This document shows positions 7,878 through 13,640 of a stretch of DNA of 21,005 nt, one piece after another. The translations under genes were made by a program, and so were the position numbers. The notes under the pieces are model-generated. The model saw only the letters and a program-made list of their open reading frames with translations. It was not told the DNA's origin and searched no databases. The DNA comes from an uncultured Zetaproteobacteria bacterium. Lineage in GTDB: Bacteria; Pseudomonadota; Zetaproteobacteria; Mariprofundales; Mariprofundaceae. Each line of letters begins with the position of its first letter. Positions within the stretch are counted from its first letter, which is position 1. The DNA lies in the NCBI GenBank assembly GCA_913056285.1, contig CAJXNE010000014.1:1-21005 (forward strand), written 5' to 3'.

Positions 7878-9104
7878 TTACCTGAACAGTGTCAGTACGT
7901 TCTTTGCTGCCTGATTGGCCTGTGCCAACATCGAAGTACCAGCCTGAGTCAGGATCTTGTTCTTCGTGAAGTTAGCCATTTCAGCAGCCATATCAGCATC
8001 CTTGATACTGGATACAGATGCGGTCGTCTGCTCGATACTGGTAGCCAGATTAGCCTGTACGAAGCCCAACTGATTCTGGGTAGCACCCAAGTCAGCGCGC
8101 TGGGTAATCAAGGTGTTCATCGCAGATTTTGCAGTATTCATATAAGATTGAGCATTGGTTTGTGAAGTCAGATCACCACCAACAAGGCCAAGTCCAACTG
8201 TTGTGTACTTGTTTCGAAGGTCGATTGTCACCTGGTTATCCGCATTGTTATCTGCACCCACCTGAAAACTGGATACTGCAGCATAATCAGCATGGGCTTT
8301 GTATGCCACACCACCTGAAGCTACAGACATAGTAGTTGTACCTGCAGCCGGATTCGCGCCATTGGTGGCTGTGATGATAAGTCCCACAGTAGCATTGGTC
8401 ACTTTAGATGTTTCAGATGTAGTAGTACCAGTACTGTTCGTTGCTGTACCGGCAAGATTTGTACCTGCAGAGGCAAGAAGAGCACCATTTTTATCATGTA
8501 AGTCCGAGGTGCTGGTAACGCTAGTAATCTGGCCTGCAGCATTAGTGGTAACGTCGAACGAAGCATTTTCAACAAACTTAGCTGTGCCACTATTGGCAAA
8601 GCTTACAGAACCAGTATTACCACTAGTTACTGCCGTGGTTGCCATTGATGTAGCTGAACCAGTTACAGGTGCCAGTGAGGCATCAGAACCATTAAGCAGA
8701 TTCACACCATTGTAGTTTGTTGAGTTAGCAATTTTATCGATCTGTGATTCCAGTTTGACGCGCTCTGCATCCAACTTGCCCAATTCGCCAGCGTTGTTGG
8801 AGGATGCTGCCTGAGTGGCCAAAGTCTGGATACGGCTCACCATATTCTGAATTTCATTCACACCGGAATCAGCCATCTTCACCATTGCAGTGGCCTGCGT
8901 GGCATTCTGACTTGCCGCTTTAAGACGTTGAGACTGCGCATCCAGCTTGGATGAGATCGCGAAACCGGATGAATCATCCGCCGCACTGTTAATACGGAAA
9001 CCGGACGACAGGCGATTCAGTGAATTATTCATATTCATGCTGTTGGTGTTGAGGTTTTTCAGTGCGGTAATTGCCGCAGTATTGGTTTGGACTGATAGTG
9101 CCAT
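7878..9104 (-). CDS. fliC: Flagellin
   Basis: A 408-residue flagellin, the filament subunit. The N-terminal D0/D1 region (residues 1 to about 140) has the standard pattern: MALSVQTNTAAITALKNLN, then SLNRLSSGFRINSAADD and ATAMVKMADSGVNEIQNMVSRI. The C-terminal D1/D0 region (about 300-408) ends in the classic helix with FTKNKILTQAGTSMLAQAN and finishes NVLTLFR. The centre (about 145-295) is Ser/Thr/Ala/Gly-rich and variable, the surface-exposed part that often carries O-glycans. ATG 9104 has AAGGAG eight bases upstream. It is driven by a sigma-28 promoter at 9207-9233 with a leader of about 100 bases. No signal peptide is present, as expected for type III export. FliS and FliT-like chaperones lie downstream on the same strand. 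Confidence 0.97.
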   Translation of the reverse strand: MALSVQTNTAAITALKNLNTNSMNMNNSLNRLSSGFRINSAADDSSGFAISSKLDAQSQRLKAASQNATQATAMVKMADSGVNEIQNMVSRIQTLATQAASSNNAGELGKLDAERVKLESQIDKIANSTNYNGVNLLNGSDASLAPVTGSATSMATTAVTSGNTGSVSFANSGTAKFVENASFDVTTNAAGQITSVTSTSDLHDKNGALLASAGTNLAGTATNSTGTTTSETSKVTNATVGLIITATNGANPAAGTTTMSVASGGVAYKAHADYAAVSSFQVGADNNADNQVTIDLRNKYTTVGLGLVGGDLTSQTNAQSYMNTAKSAMNTLITQRADLGATQNQLGFVQANLATSIEQTTASVSSIKDADMAAEMANFTKNKILTQAGTSMLAQANQAAKNVLTLFR

Positions 9105-9129
9105 TGTATTCTCTCCTTGAGTTATGTGT

Positions 9130-9206
9130 TACGTGAACGACATCATGCCTTGTCACGGTGGGGATTTTCCCCTTGAAGGGTTATTCCTCAACCCTCGTGG
9201 TTAAGT
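9130..9206 (-). promoter_or_regulatory. Structured flagellin 5' leader with GGA motifs
   Basis: Reading the minus strand after the promoter, the leader contains AGGGTT and AACCCT closing a seven-base loop GAGGAAT (a GGA in a hairpin loop), then GGGGA/TCCCC closing three bases, then CGTGA/TCACG. GGA also occurs in the AAGGAG SD itself. A GGA in a loop plus a GGA in the SD is the arrangement that CsrA/RsmA regulators bind. The hairpins are visible; CsrA control is inferred. Confidence 0.4.
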
Positions 9207-9233
9207 GTATCGGAGAGAAAATGCAGGACTTTA
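9207..9233 (-). promoter_or_regulatory. Sigma-28 (FliA) promoter of flagellin
   Basis: On the minus strand TAAAGTCC (9233-9226), an 11-base spacer, then TCCGATAC (9214-9207). This matches the known FliA consensus TAAAGTTT-N11-GCCGATAA at 12 of 16 positions, including the whole TAAAGT of the -35 and CCGATA of the -10. It lies between the TPR-SGNH stop and flagellin, so flagellin is transcribed on its own from here. Confidence 0.88.
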
Positions 9234-9267
9234 GAAAAAAGATGCATAACTTTTTAAATTCATAAAC

Positions 9268-10743
9268 TCAGCGCAGAAAAGTAACCTCGGCTGCTTCAAG
9301 ACACTTGGGCAACAGGTGGAAGTCATCAATATGATAGAGTCCGTCAGTTAAGCCACTATTATTCGCTGTTAGTTTATATATATTAATAAATTTATTACCT
9401 GTCTGCAGCGCACAATTTAATAGAGTCTGGTTAAATAGCAATATGATGTTTTTTAATATCTCCATGTCTGATTCAGAGGTATCACCCATGCGCCGAGAAG
9501 CAGGAACACCATAAAAGTATACTTCTATATTCCTTGGCTGTGTCCGGCTTAACACAAAAGAAACATAACCTCGGACTGTTTCCTGAACCAAGGTCGTCAG
9601 TTCTTGCTGGCCTTTTTTAAACACCGGAAGAATACCTTCGTTCACCCTGCAATCAATTTCACCAATCATCATGATAACCGTGCCGCCATCAGGAACAGTG
9701 TTGATAGCATGCTCAAACGAAGCTTTAAACTTGTTGTAATTTTTTTGAGCCAAGTGAAATGCCTTGCACCCAAACAGCAGCTTGGATGTGGTCTTGTATA
9801 ATTGATCTTGAAGCAAAATGGTTTGATTGCTGTTACTTAAGCTATGGCTGTCACCGATCAGGTAAATATCTTTATTCGAAGGCTCTCTGCTTGGATTGTT
9901 TCTGCTGTATATCAACAACTGTGAGAGGAAAAAGCGATACGAAAGTAAGGATTGATTGATTGGATTCGGTTTAAAACCTGCAAGCCACTGATTGGTAGCA
10001 TCAATGGATATCTGGCATTCTTCAAGCAAACCCAGCTGCCATTCACCAATAGCCTGGTAAATGGTAAGACGCATTATCAACTCGTCTTTCAGGCCAGTTT
10101 TTAATTTAACTGCCTTAACTTGAGTTAAAAAATTTTCCACATTCTGGAGGTTTTGCTCTGCATTGATCAGCGTCCACAGCACCTCATCTTGCGCGATATT
10201 TGCCGCCAGTGCATGGCTGCATACGTCTTTAGTAAACTCAATATCACCAATGTCAAAATAATATCTCGCCACGTTTGGATACAGCTCTACGTGATGATTA
10301 GGAATCTTCAGAAACTGGTTAAGAGCGTAACGAACATGATCATATTTATTGTTCTTGAAATAAGTATTTGCTAAATTAAACCATGCAACATCCATCTTTT
10401 TGTCGATGAGAACGGCACATTCGTAAGCTTTTTCTGCGTCGCCCAACCTGCCTTCCAAAGCCAACATTACCGCATAATTATAATAAACTTCGGCATTTTT
10501 ATTATCTAAGGCTATAGATTGTTCAAACAATGAAAATGCAGCGTCCACAGCTTTGAACTCTTTGGCAATGAGGGCCAGATAGTGATATGCAGGAGCGCAC
10601 TTTGGGTTAGTTGCCAGGACTTGTTGCAACAGTTCTTCTGAAGCGACAAAATTTCCTTGCACCTGGAGATTAATTGCCTGATCCAGCTTCATTTGAAGGC
10701 GAGCTGCTTTCTTTTTTGAAAGCCCAGCTTTAATTTTTTTCAT
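9268..10743 (-). CDS. TPR protein with C-terminal SGNH/GDSL hydrolase-like domain
   Basis: A 491-residue cytoplasmic-looking protein (no signal peptide or membrane segment; Lys-rich N-terminus). Residues about 20-155 are four or so tetratricopeptide repeats (for example AYHYLALIAKEFKAVDAAF, VYYNYAVMLALEGRLGDAEK, AWFNLANTYFKNNKYD). A less regular helical stretch follows. From about 290 the protein looks like an SGNH hydrolase: block I IYLIGDSHSLS (candidate nucleophile Ser), MMIGEIDCR at about 359, and a final YHIDDFHLLP (about 474) that could supply the Asp-x-x-His. Enzymes of this fold act on acyl or acetyl esters of sugars. The position directly upstream of flagellin suggests, but does not prove, a role in glycan modification. 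The gene is clearly AT-richer than its neighbours. ATG 10743 is preferred over 10749 because AGGAG is 8 rather than 2 bases away. I do not know a named family for the whole architecture. Confidence 0.75.
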   Translation of the reverse strand: MKKIKAGLSKKKAARLQMKLDQAINLQVQGNFVASEELLQQVLATNPKCAPAYHYLALIAKEFKAVDAAFSLFEQSIALDNKNAEVYYNYAVMLALEGRLGDAEKAYECAVLIDKKMDVAWFNLANTYFKNNKYDHVRYALNQFLKIPNHHVELYPNVARYYFDIGDIEFTKDVCSHALAANIAQDEVLWTLINAEQNLQNVENFLTQVKAVKLKTGLKDELIMRLTIYQAIGEWQLGLLEECQISIDATNQWLAGFKPNPINQSLLSYRFFLSQLLIYSRNNPSREPSNKDIYLIGDSHSLSNSNQTILLQDQLYKTTSKLLFGCKAFHLAQKNYNKFKASFEHAINTVPDGGTVIMMIGEIDCRVNEGILPVFKKGQQELTTLVQETVRGYVSFVLSRTQPRNIEVYFYGVPASRRMGDTSESDMEILKNIILLFNQTLLNCALQTGNKFINIYKLTANNSGLTDGLYHIDDFHLLPKCLEAAEVTFLR

Positions 10744-11133
10744 GCACATCTCTCCTGAGCAAAAATCAATGAACTTGAACAGTAAAAAAATGCTACTCTC
10801 CGAACATAAACAGATACCCTTTTATATCCATCAGAGCAGTAAGCTTCATATCATTGATGAACACTATAGGCAAGTAAAATGCTTTTGCCAGATACCACTC
10901 CCGTATCGGGACCAAACATCACTGGTTGCTCTGTTTGTCCATAGCGCCAGATGGACGTACAGGTGACAGGTGTCTGGCCGGAATTTTTTTAGGGGGGGCA
11001 AAAGAAAAACTACAGGCATTCTCATCATACTTCACCGGAAAACATCTCTGGACGAAATAAATATCTTCCTTCAATTGGGATTTCCGGATGCTGCTATGCA
11101 GCGTCGCCAACTACTAATAAGAAAATCCTGCGC
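10744..11133. other. Gene-poor intergenic region
   Basis: Between the divergent TPR-SGNH gene and the small sigma-28 gene I see no convincing coding sequence. Short open frames exist on both strands (such as 10919-11110 minus and 10970-11170 plus) but lack an SD or recognisable content. Visible items are a GTCCAT/ATGGAC inverted repeat (about 10938-10957), a TCCCG/CGGGA small hairpin (10899-10911), a tandem ACAGGTG pair (about 10960-10973), and a T7-A-G7 homopolymer block near 10984-10998. A TATAAA on the minus strand near 10820 may be a -10 box for the TPR gene; no good -35 is seen. Confidence 0.5.
10752..10756 (-). promoter_or_regulatory. SD that favours ATG 10743 for the TPR-SGNH gene
   Basis: AGGAG on the minus strand is 8 bases before ATG 10743 but only 2 bases before the alternative ATG at 10749, which is too close for normal initiation. 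Confidence 0.65.
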
Positions 11134-11160
11134 TAAAGTGTCCGATACTGCTGCCGATAT
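11134..11160 (+). promoter_or_regulatory. Sigma-28 (FliA) promoter of the small gene at 11270
   Basis: TAAAGTGT (11134-11141), an exact 11-base spacer, then GCCGATAT (11153-11160). This agrees with TAAAGTTT-N11-GCCGATAA at 14 of 16 positions, better than the flagellin promoter in this window. Transcription would start near 11168 and give a leader of about 100 bases. Confidence 0.88.
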
Positions 11161-11193
11161 GTTTTGTTGAATGTCTATTTGATGACATCGGTG

Positions 11194-11268
11194 GTACAAG
11201 GATTCCTCCGTAGTGAATACAGGACTCGTGGCATGAAGCCATCAGAGGACTGGTCAACAGGAGAGAAC
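11194..11268 (+). promoter_or_regulatory. GGA-rich leader, candidate CsrA/RsmA target
   Basis: GTACAAGGATTC at 11194-11205 matches 10 of 12 positions of the published CsrA SELEX consensus RUACARGGAUGU. Further GGA motifs follow in ACAGGACT (about 11218-11225), AGAGGACT (about 11244-11251) and the SD ACAGGAGAG (11257-11265). Several spaced GGA sites ending on the SD are typical of CsrA-repressed messages. The motif is seen; no CsrA gene is in this window to test the idea. Confidence 0.45.
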
Positions 11269-11269
11269 C

Positions 11270-11590
11270 ATGATCATTTTACCAACGACTACGCCTGCTG
11301 TATTAGCGGATGTAAACAACAACAATCAAACCGTCCATCAGCAAATTCAGAATGCCGAACAATCAAAAAGAGCCAGCGATACTGTACAAGTATCAGCTCA
11401 GGCCAGGGAAATGGCTGGTAGCGGACTAAATAACAAACCTGCCGCCAATTTTGACCCGGTTACTGTGCAAAAAGCAGCGGACAATGAGGCGATTGAAAAA
11501 GTGGCTGATAATGAAATTGCCGAAGCCCAGCGCCCTACCAACCCGGTCACGCAAAAACCAGAAACCACAAAGATCGATATTGTAGCCTGA
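11270..11590 (+). CDS. Small hypothetical protein of the sigma-28 (late flagellar) regulon
   Basis: A 106-residue hydrophilic, Asn/Gln/Ala-rich protein without cysteines, signal peptide or membrane segment. It starts at ATG 11270, six bases after AGGAG. A DTVQVSAQAREMAGSG segment (about residues 37-52) resembles the D-x-V-x-S-x-x-A stretch seen near the start of FlgM and in other small flagellar proteins. The FlgM C-terminal sigma-28-binding helices are absent: the C-terminal half is acidic, Pro/Asn-containing and ends IDIVA. The near-perfect sigma-28 promoter at 11134-11160 places it with flagellin in the late flagellar class. It may be a secreted or regulatory flagellar accessory, perhaps largely disordered. 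I do not recognise a named family. An AUCGAU/AUCGGU hairpin with a T8 run overlaps its end. Confidence 0.75.
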   Translation: MIILPTTTPAVLADVNNNNQTVHQQIQNAEQSKRASDTVQVSAQAREMAGSGLNNKPAANFDPVTVQKAADNEAIEKVADNEIAEAQRPTNPVTQKPETTKIDIVA

Positions 11591-11602
11591 TCGGTTTTTT
11601 TT
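11573..11602 (+). terminator. Intrinsic terminator of the small sigma-28 gene
   Basis: ATCGAT (11573-11578) can pair with ATCGGT (11590-11595), six base pairs including one G-U, followed by a run of eight T (11595-11602). The stem overlaps the last codons and stop. The long 11-base loop and AT-content make it a modest terminator, but the T-run is good. Confidence 0.5.
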
Positions 11603-11617
11603 CGGCAGTGGCGATAG

Positions 11618-11803
11618 TCAGTCCTCGCTAATATTCAGGAAAGACTCAAAGTTATCCGGCGTAATAATATTGCTCGTGCAGTCGGGATATGCATTCATAA
11701 ATGTCTTTGGAAATTTCGCTTTGGCCTTTGGGTTCCATTTGAATTCCCATGCGGCAAGTTGCCCGTTACGCTCCGCCAGATATGTCGGTAATATCCTTTG
11801 ATA
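11618..11803 (-). pseudogene. Remnant of an AAA ATPase with DUF4143 domain (C-terminal fragment)
   Basis: Read on the minus strand this interval is open for 61 codons and contains LAERNGQLAAWEFKWNPKAK (from about 11779) and then FPKTFMNAYPD and IITPDNFESFL before a TGA at 11618-11620. This is the characteristic C-terminus of the DUF4143/AAA (AAA_14) ATPase family, whose members normally have 380-450 residues and end with a nuclease-like E-F-K-W segment and a P-x-x-F-x-x-AYP pattern. There is no start codon at a sensible place, and an in-frame TGA (11804-11806) closes it upstream, where the sequence turns into AT-rich palindromic DNA. The ATPase part is gone, so this is a relic, not a gene. 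The family name comes from memory of the motif and should be confirmed by a profile search. Confidence 0.7.
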
Positions 11804-11820
11804 TCATATAATCTTCCGAT

Positions 11821-11856
11821 TATAATCTATAATTATCATGGTAATACTAGATTATA
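11821..11856. repeat. AT-rich inverted repeat beside the ATPase remnant
   Basis: TATAATCTA (11821-11829) and its exact reverse complement TAGATTATA (11848-11856) flank an 18-base spacer that itself contains ATTA/TAAT. It sits in about 100 bases of very AT-rich DNA between the remnant and the end of mnmA. It could be a deletion scar, a cruciform or a relic promoter. No gene is seen at 11804-11896. Confidence 0.4.
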
Positions 11857-11896
11857 TTCGATGAATCTTAAATATTTCGAATGAATAAAGCGGTGA

Positions 11897-13021
11897 TCAC
11901 CTGGCTCTGCTGACAATGCCTCCGCCTAATAATTCATCGCCGGCATAAAATGCCGCCACCTGGCCCGGCGCGGTCGGTTTTTGAGCCTGCTCGAAGCGCA
12001 GGCGAATGACATCGCTATCACAATGCAGCGAACAGGCAGCCGGTTGCATCTGATAACGCACCTTGGCTGTGATTTTTTCATCCTGCACGGGCTGACGTAT
12101 CCACACCAAATCGCCAACATCCACTTCGGCAATCATGGCATCCTCGGGATGCGCCACCACCACGCGCGCTATTGCGCCATCGAGCGCCACCACATGCCAC
12201 GGGCCATTGGGCAGCCCCAGTCCTTTGCGCTGACCCAGCGTGTAATGGGCAATGCCCTGATGTTTACCAAGAAAATTCCCATCTGTATCAACAATATCAC
12301 CGGACTTGAAACCCGCCGTAGCCCCCTCGCGCTTGAGAAAAGCAATGCGATCACCGGTCGGGATAAAGCAAATATCCTGACTTTCATGCTTTTCTGCTGT
12401 CGCCAGCTTGAAATAACGCGCCAGCGTGCGGGTATCATCTTTTTCCAGCGAACCGACCGGAAACAGGATACGTTCCGCCTGTGCTCTGCTGGTCGTGGCT
12501 AGAAAATAGCTCTGATCTTTTTTATTATCGTTGCCCTTGAATAAATGAATGCCATCGGCTGCATCACAGCGCTGAACATAATGGCCGGTGGCCACATATT
12601 GCGCTTCCAGTTGATCGGCCGCATCGAGCAATGCACCGAATTTCACGAATCGATTGCAACGTTCGCATGGATTGGGCGTGCGTCCGGTTTCATAATCGGC
12701 AATAAACGGATCAATCACATTGCTGCGGAATTCCTCACGCATATCCATGGCATAAAACGGGATGCCGATATGGTCGGCCACGCGGCGTGCATCATAAGAA
12801 TCCTCCAGTGAACAGCAGGAGCCGTGGGCGTTCACCTCATCACGCGAATAATCCCAGACATTGAGAAATACCCCGATCACATCCAGCCCGGCCTCTTTGA
12901 GCAGCACCGCCATCACCGATGAATCCACCCCGCCGCTCATGGCCGCAATGACGCGCACACCTTTAAGCGGTGCCAGATCGGTCAGGATATGCTTCACAAT
13001 GGATTCGGGAGTATTGGACAT
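11897..13021 (-). CDS. mnmA: tRNA-specific 2-thiouridylase MnmA
   Basis: A 374-residue enzyme that activates U34 of tRNA-Lys, -Glu and -Gln with ATP and inserts sulfur relayed by the Tus system, giving the s2U part of the wobble base. The PP-loop SGGVDSS is at residues 29-35. The catalytic cysteine of NPCERCN is at about 118, and the second one, in ESQDICF, at about 218. The KKDQSYFL and YTLGQRKGLGLP signatures are also present, followed by the C-terminal beta-barrel. The length is typical (E. coli 368). ATG 13021 precedes the conserved start; the SD is poor. It stands apart from the operon upstream by 188 bases that carry a pentanucleotide array and an inverted repeat element. No clear terminator follows. 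Confidence 0.96.
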   Translation of the reverse strand: MSNTPESIVKHILTDLAPLKGVRVIAAMSGGVDSSVMAVLLKEAGLDVIGVFLNVWDYSRDEVNAHGSCCSLEDSYDARRVADHIGIPFYAMDMREEFRSNVIDPFIADYETGRTPNPCERCNRFVKFGALLDAADQLEAQYVATGHYVQRCDAADGIHLFKGNDNKKDQSYFLATTSRAQAERILFPVGSLEKDDTRTLARYFKLATAEKHESQDICFIPTGDRIAFLKREGATAGFKSGDIVDTDGNFLGKHQGIAHYTLGQRKGLGLPNGPWHVVALDGAIARVVVAHPEDAMIAEVDVGDLVWIRQPVQDEKITAKVRYQMQPAACSLHCDSDVIRLRFEQAQKPTAPGQVAAFYAGDELLGGGIVSRAR

Positions 13022-13060
13022 GCGCCAAGCCTAGCAGCAGTCAGCCCAAAAACACCAAAT

Positions 13061-13085
13061 CAGAACAGAACAGAACAGAACGGAA
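13061..13085. repeat. CAGAA pentanucleotide tandem repeat upstream of mnmA
   Basis: Four perfect CAGAA units and a fifth with one change (CGGAA), lying 40-64 bases before the mnmA start codon. Arrays like this can change length by slippage. Its location would put it in the mnmA leader or promoter region. Confidence 0.75.
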
Positions 13086-13100
13086 CAGCAAAACCCCGGG

Positions 13101-13175
13101 CACGAATCAACACGAATTTCCACGAATAATAAAATGCATCAATCATCTACAGGTAGCAATTTGTGTTCATTCGTG
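13101..13175. repeat. Inverted-repeat element with CACGAAT iterons
   Basis: CACGAAT occurs at 13101, 13111 and 13121, exactly 10 bases apart. The 18 bases at 13101-13118 match the reverse complement of 13158-13175 at 16 positions, giving a 75-bp inverted-repeat unit with a 39-base loop. It looks like a small dispersed repeat (REP- or MITE-like) or a multi-site binding region. It fills most of the 13022-13209 gap between mnmA and the VOC gene. Confidence 0.6.
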
Positions 13176-13209
13176 TGTCGTGGCTAAACTGTTGGGATTG
13201 CCCCTGTTT

Positions 13210-13629
13210 CTAATTTCTGGCAAAAAAGATTCTGTCATCCTGCACGATTTCGACCAAAATACCGCTCGGGTCTTTGATGAAAAAGTAATCAATGCCGGTT
13301 CGGCCCTGTACGATATTGACAGCATTAGCCAAACCCATCGATTCCACCCGCGCTTTGGCCACATGAATATCATCCACGCGCACCCCGAAATGTTTAATGC
13401 CGATACGCGGCAGTTCCGTCTCCAGCTGTCCGGATGATTCCGGCGCCGCAACGCTGCTCGCAAAGCAGAACAGTTCCAGTAACGCTTCGCCCTGCCGCAA
13501 ATGCACAATCACCAGCGACGCATCCTCGGCCTGCCAACGGAATACCGGCTTAAATCCGAGCAGTCCATAAAACACCACCGATTCATCCATATCAGATACA
13601 CTCAATGCAACATGATGAAAACTGAACAT
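13210..13629 (-). CDS. VOC (glyoxalase/dioxygenase fold) family protein
   Basis: A 139-residue single-domain VOC protein with two beta-alpha-beta-beta-beta modules. Module 1 begins FHHVALSVSDMDESVVFYGLLGF and module 2 begins KHFGVRVDDIHVAKARVESMG. Candidate metal ligands are the His of HHVALSV, the Glu in LLELF, the His of KHFGV and the Glu in LVEIV, the usual H-E-H-E layout. The DPSGILVEIV ending is typical of the superfamily. Substrate cannot be told: lactoylglutathione lyase, methylmalonyl-CoA epimerase and dioxygenases share this fold. I start it at ATG 13629, which has AGGAG five bases upstream; ATG 13644 would overlap the previous stop. It is the last gene of the run that begins with phoH and is 11 bases from the lipoprotein gene. 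Confidence 0.85.
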   Translation of the reverse strand: MFSFHHVALSVSDMDESVVFYGLLGFKPVFRWQAEDASLVIVHLRQGEALLELFCFASSVAAPESSGQLETELPRIGIKHFGVRVDDIHVAKARVESMGLANAVNIVQGRTGIDYFFIKDPSGILVEIVQDDRIFFARN

Positions 13630-13634
13630 GGACT

Positions 13635-13639
13635 CTCCT
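13635..13639 (-). promoter_or_regulatory. SD that fixes the VOC gene start at 13629
   Basis: AGGAG on the minus strand is five bases before ATG 13629. The longer alternative from ATG 13644 has no SD and includes this one as codons. Confidence 0.7.
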
Positions 13640-13640
13640 G

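Noticed and set aside
10903..10910. CCCGATAC on the minus strand upstream of the TPR-SGNH gene, resembling a sigma-28 -10 box
   Set aside because: The position for the -35 reads GCAA rather than TAAA, and the distance to the start is long.
10742..11170. Several short open frames on both strands
   Set aside because: They lack SD sequences, overlap each other and show no recognisable protein features.
11270..11590. Small gene as the anti-sigma factor FlgM
   Set aside because: It shares only the short D-x-V-x-S-x-x-A stretch. The C-terminal sigma-28-binding helices that define FlgM are absent.
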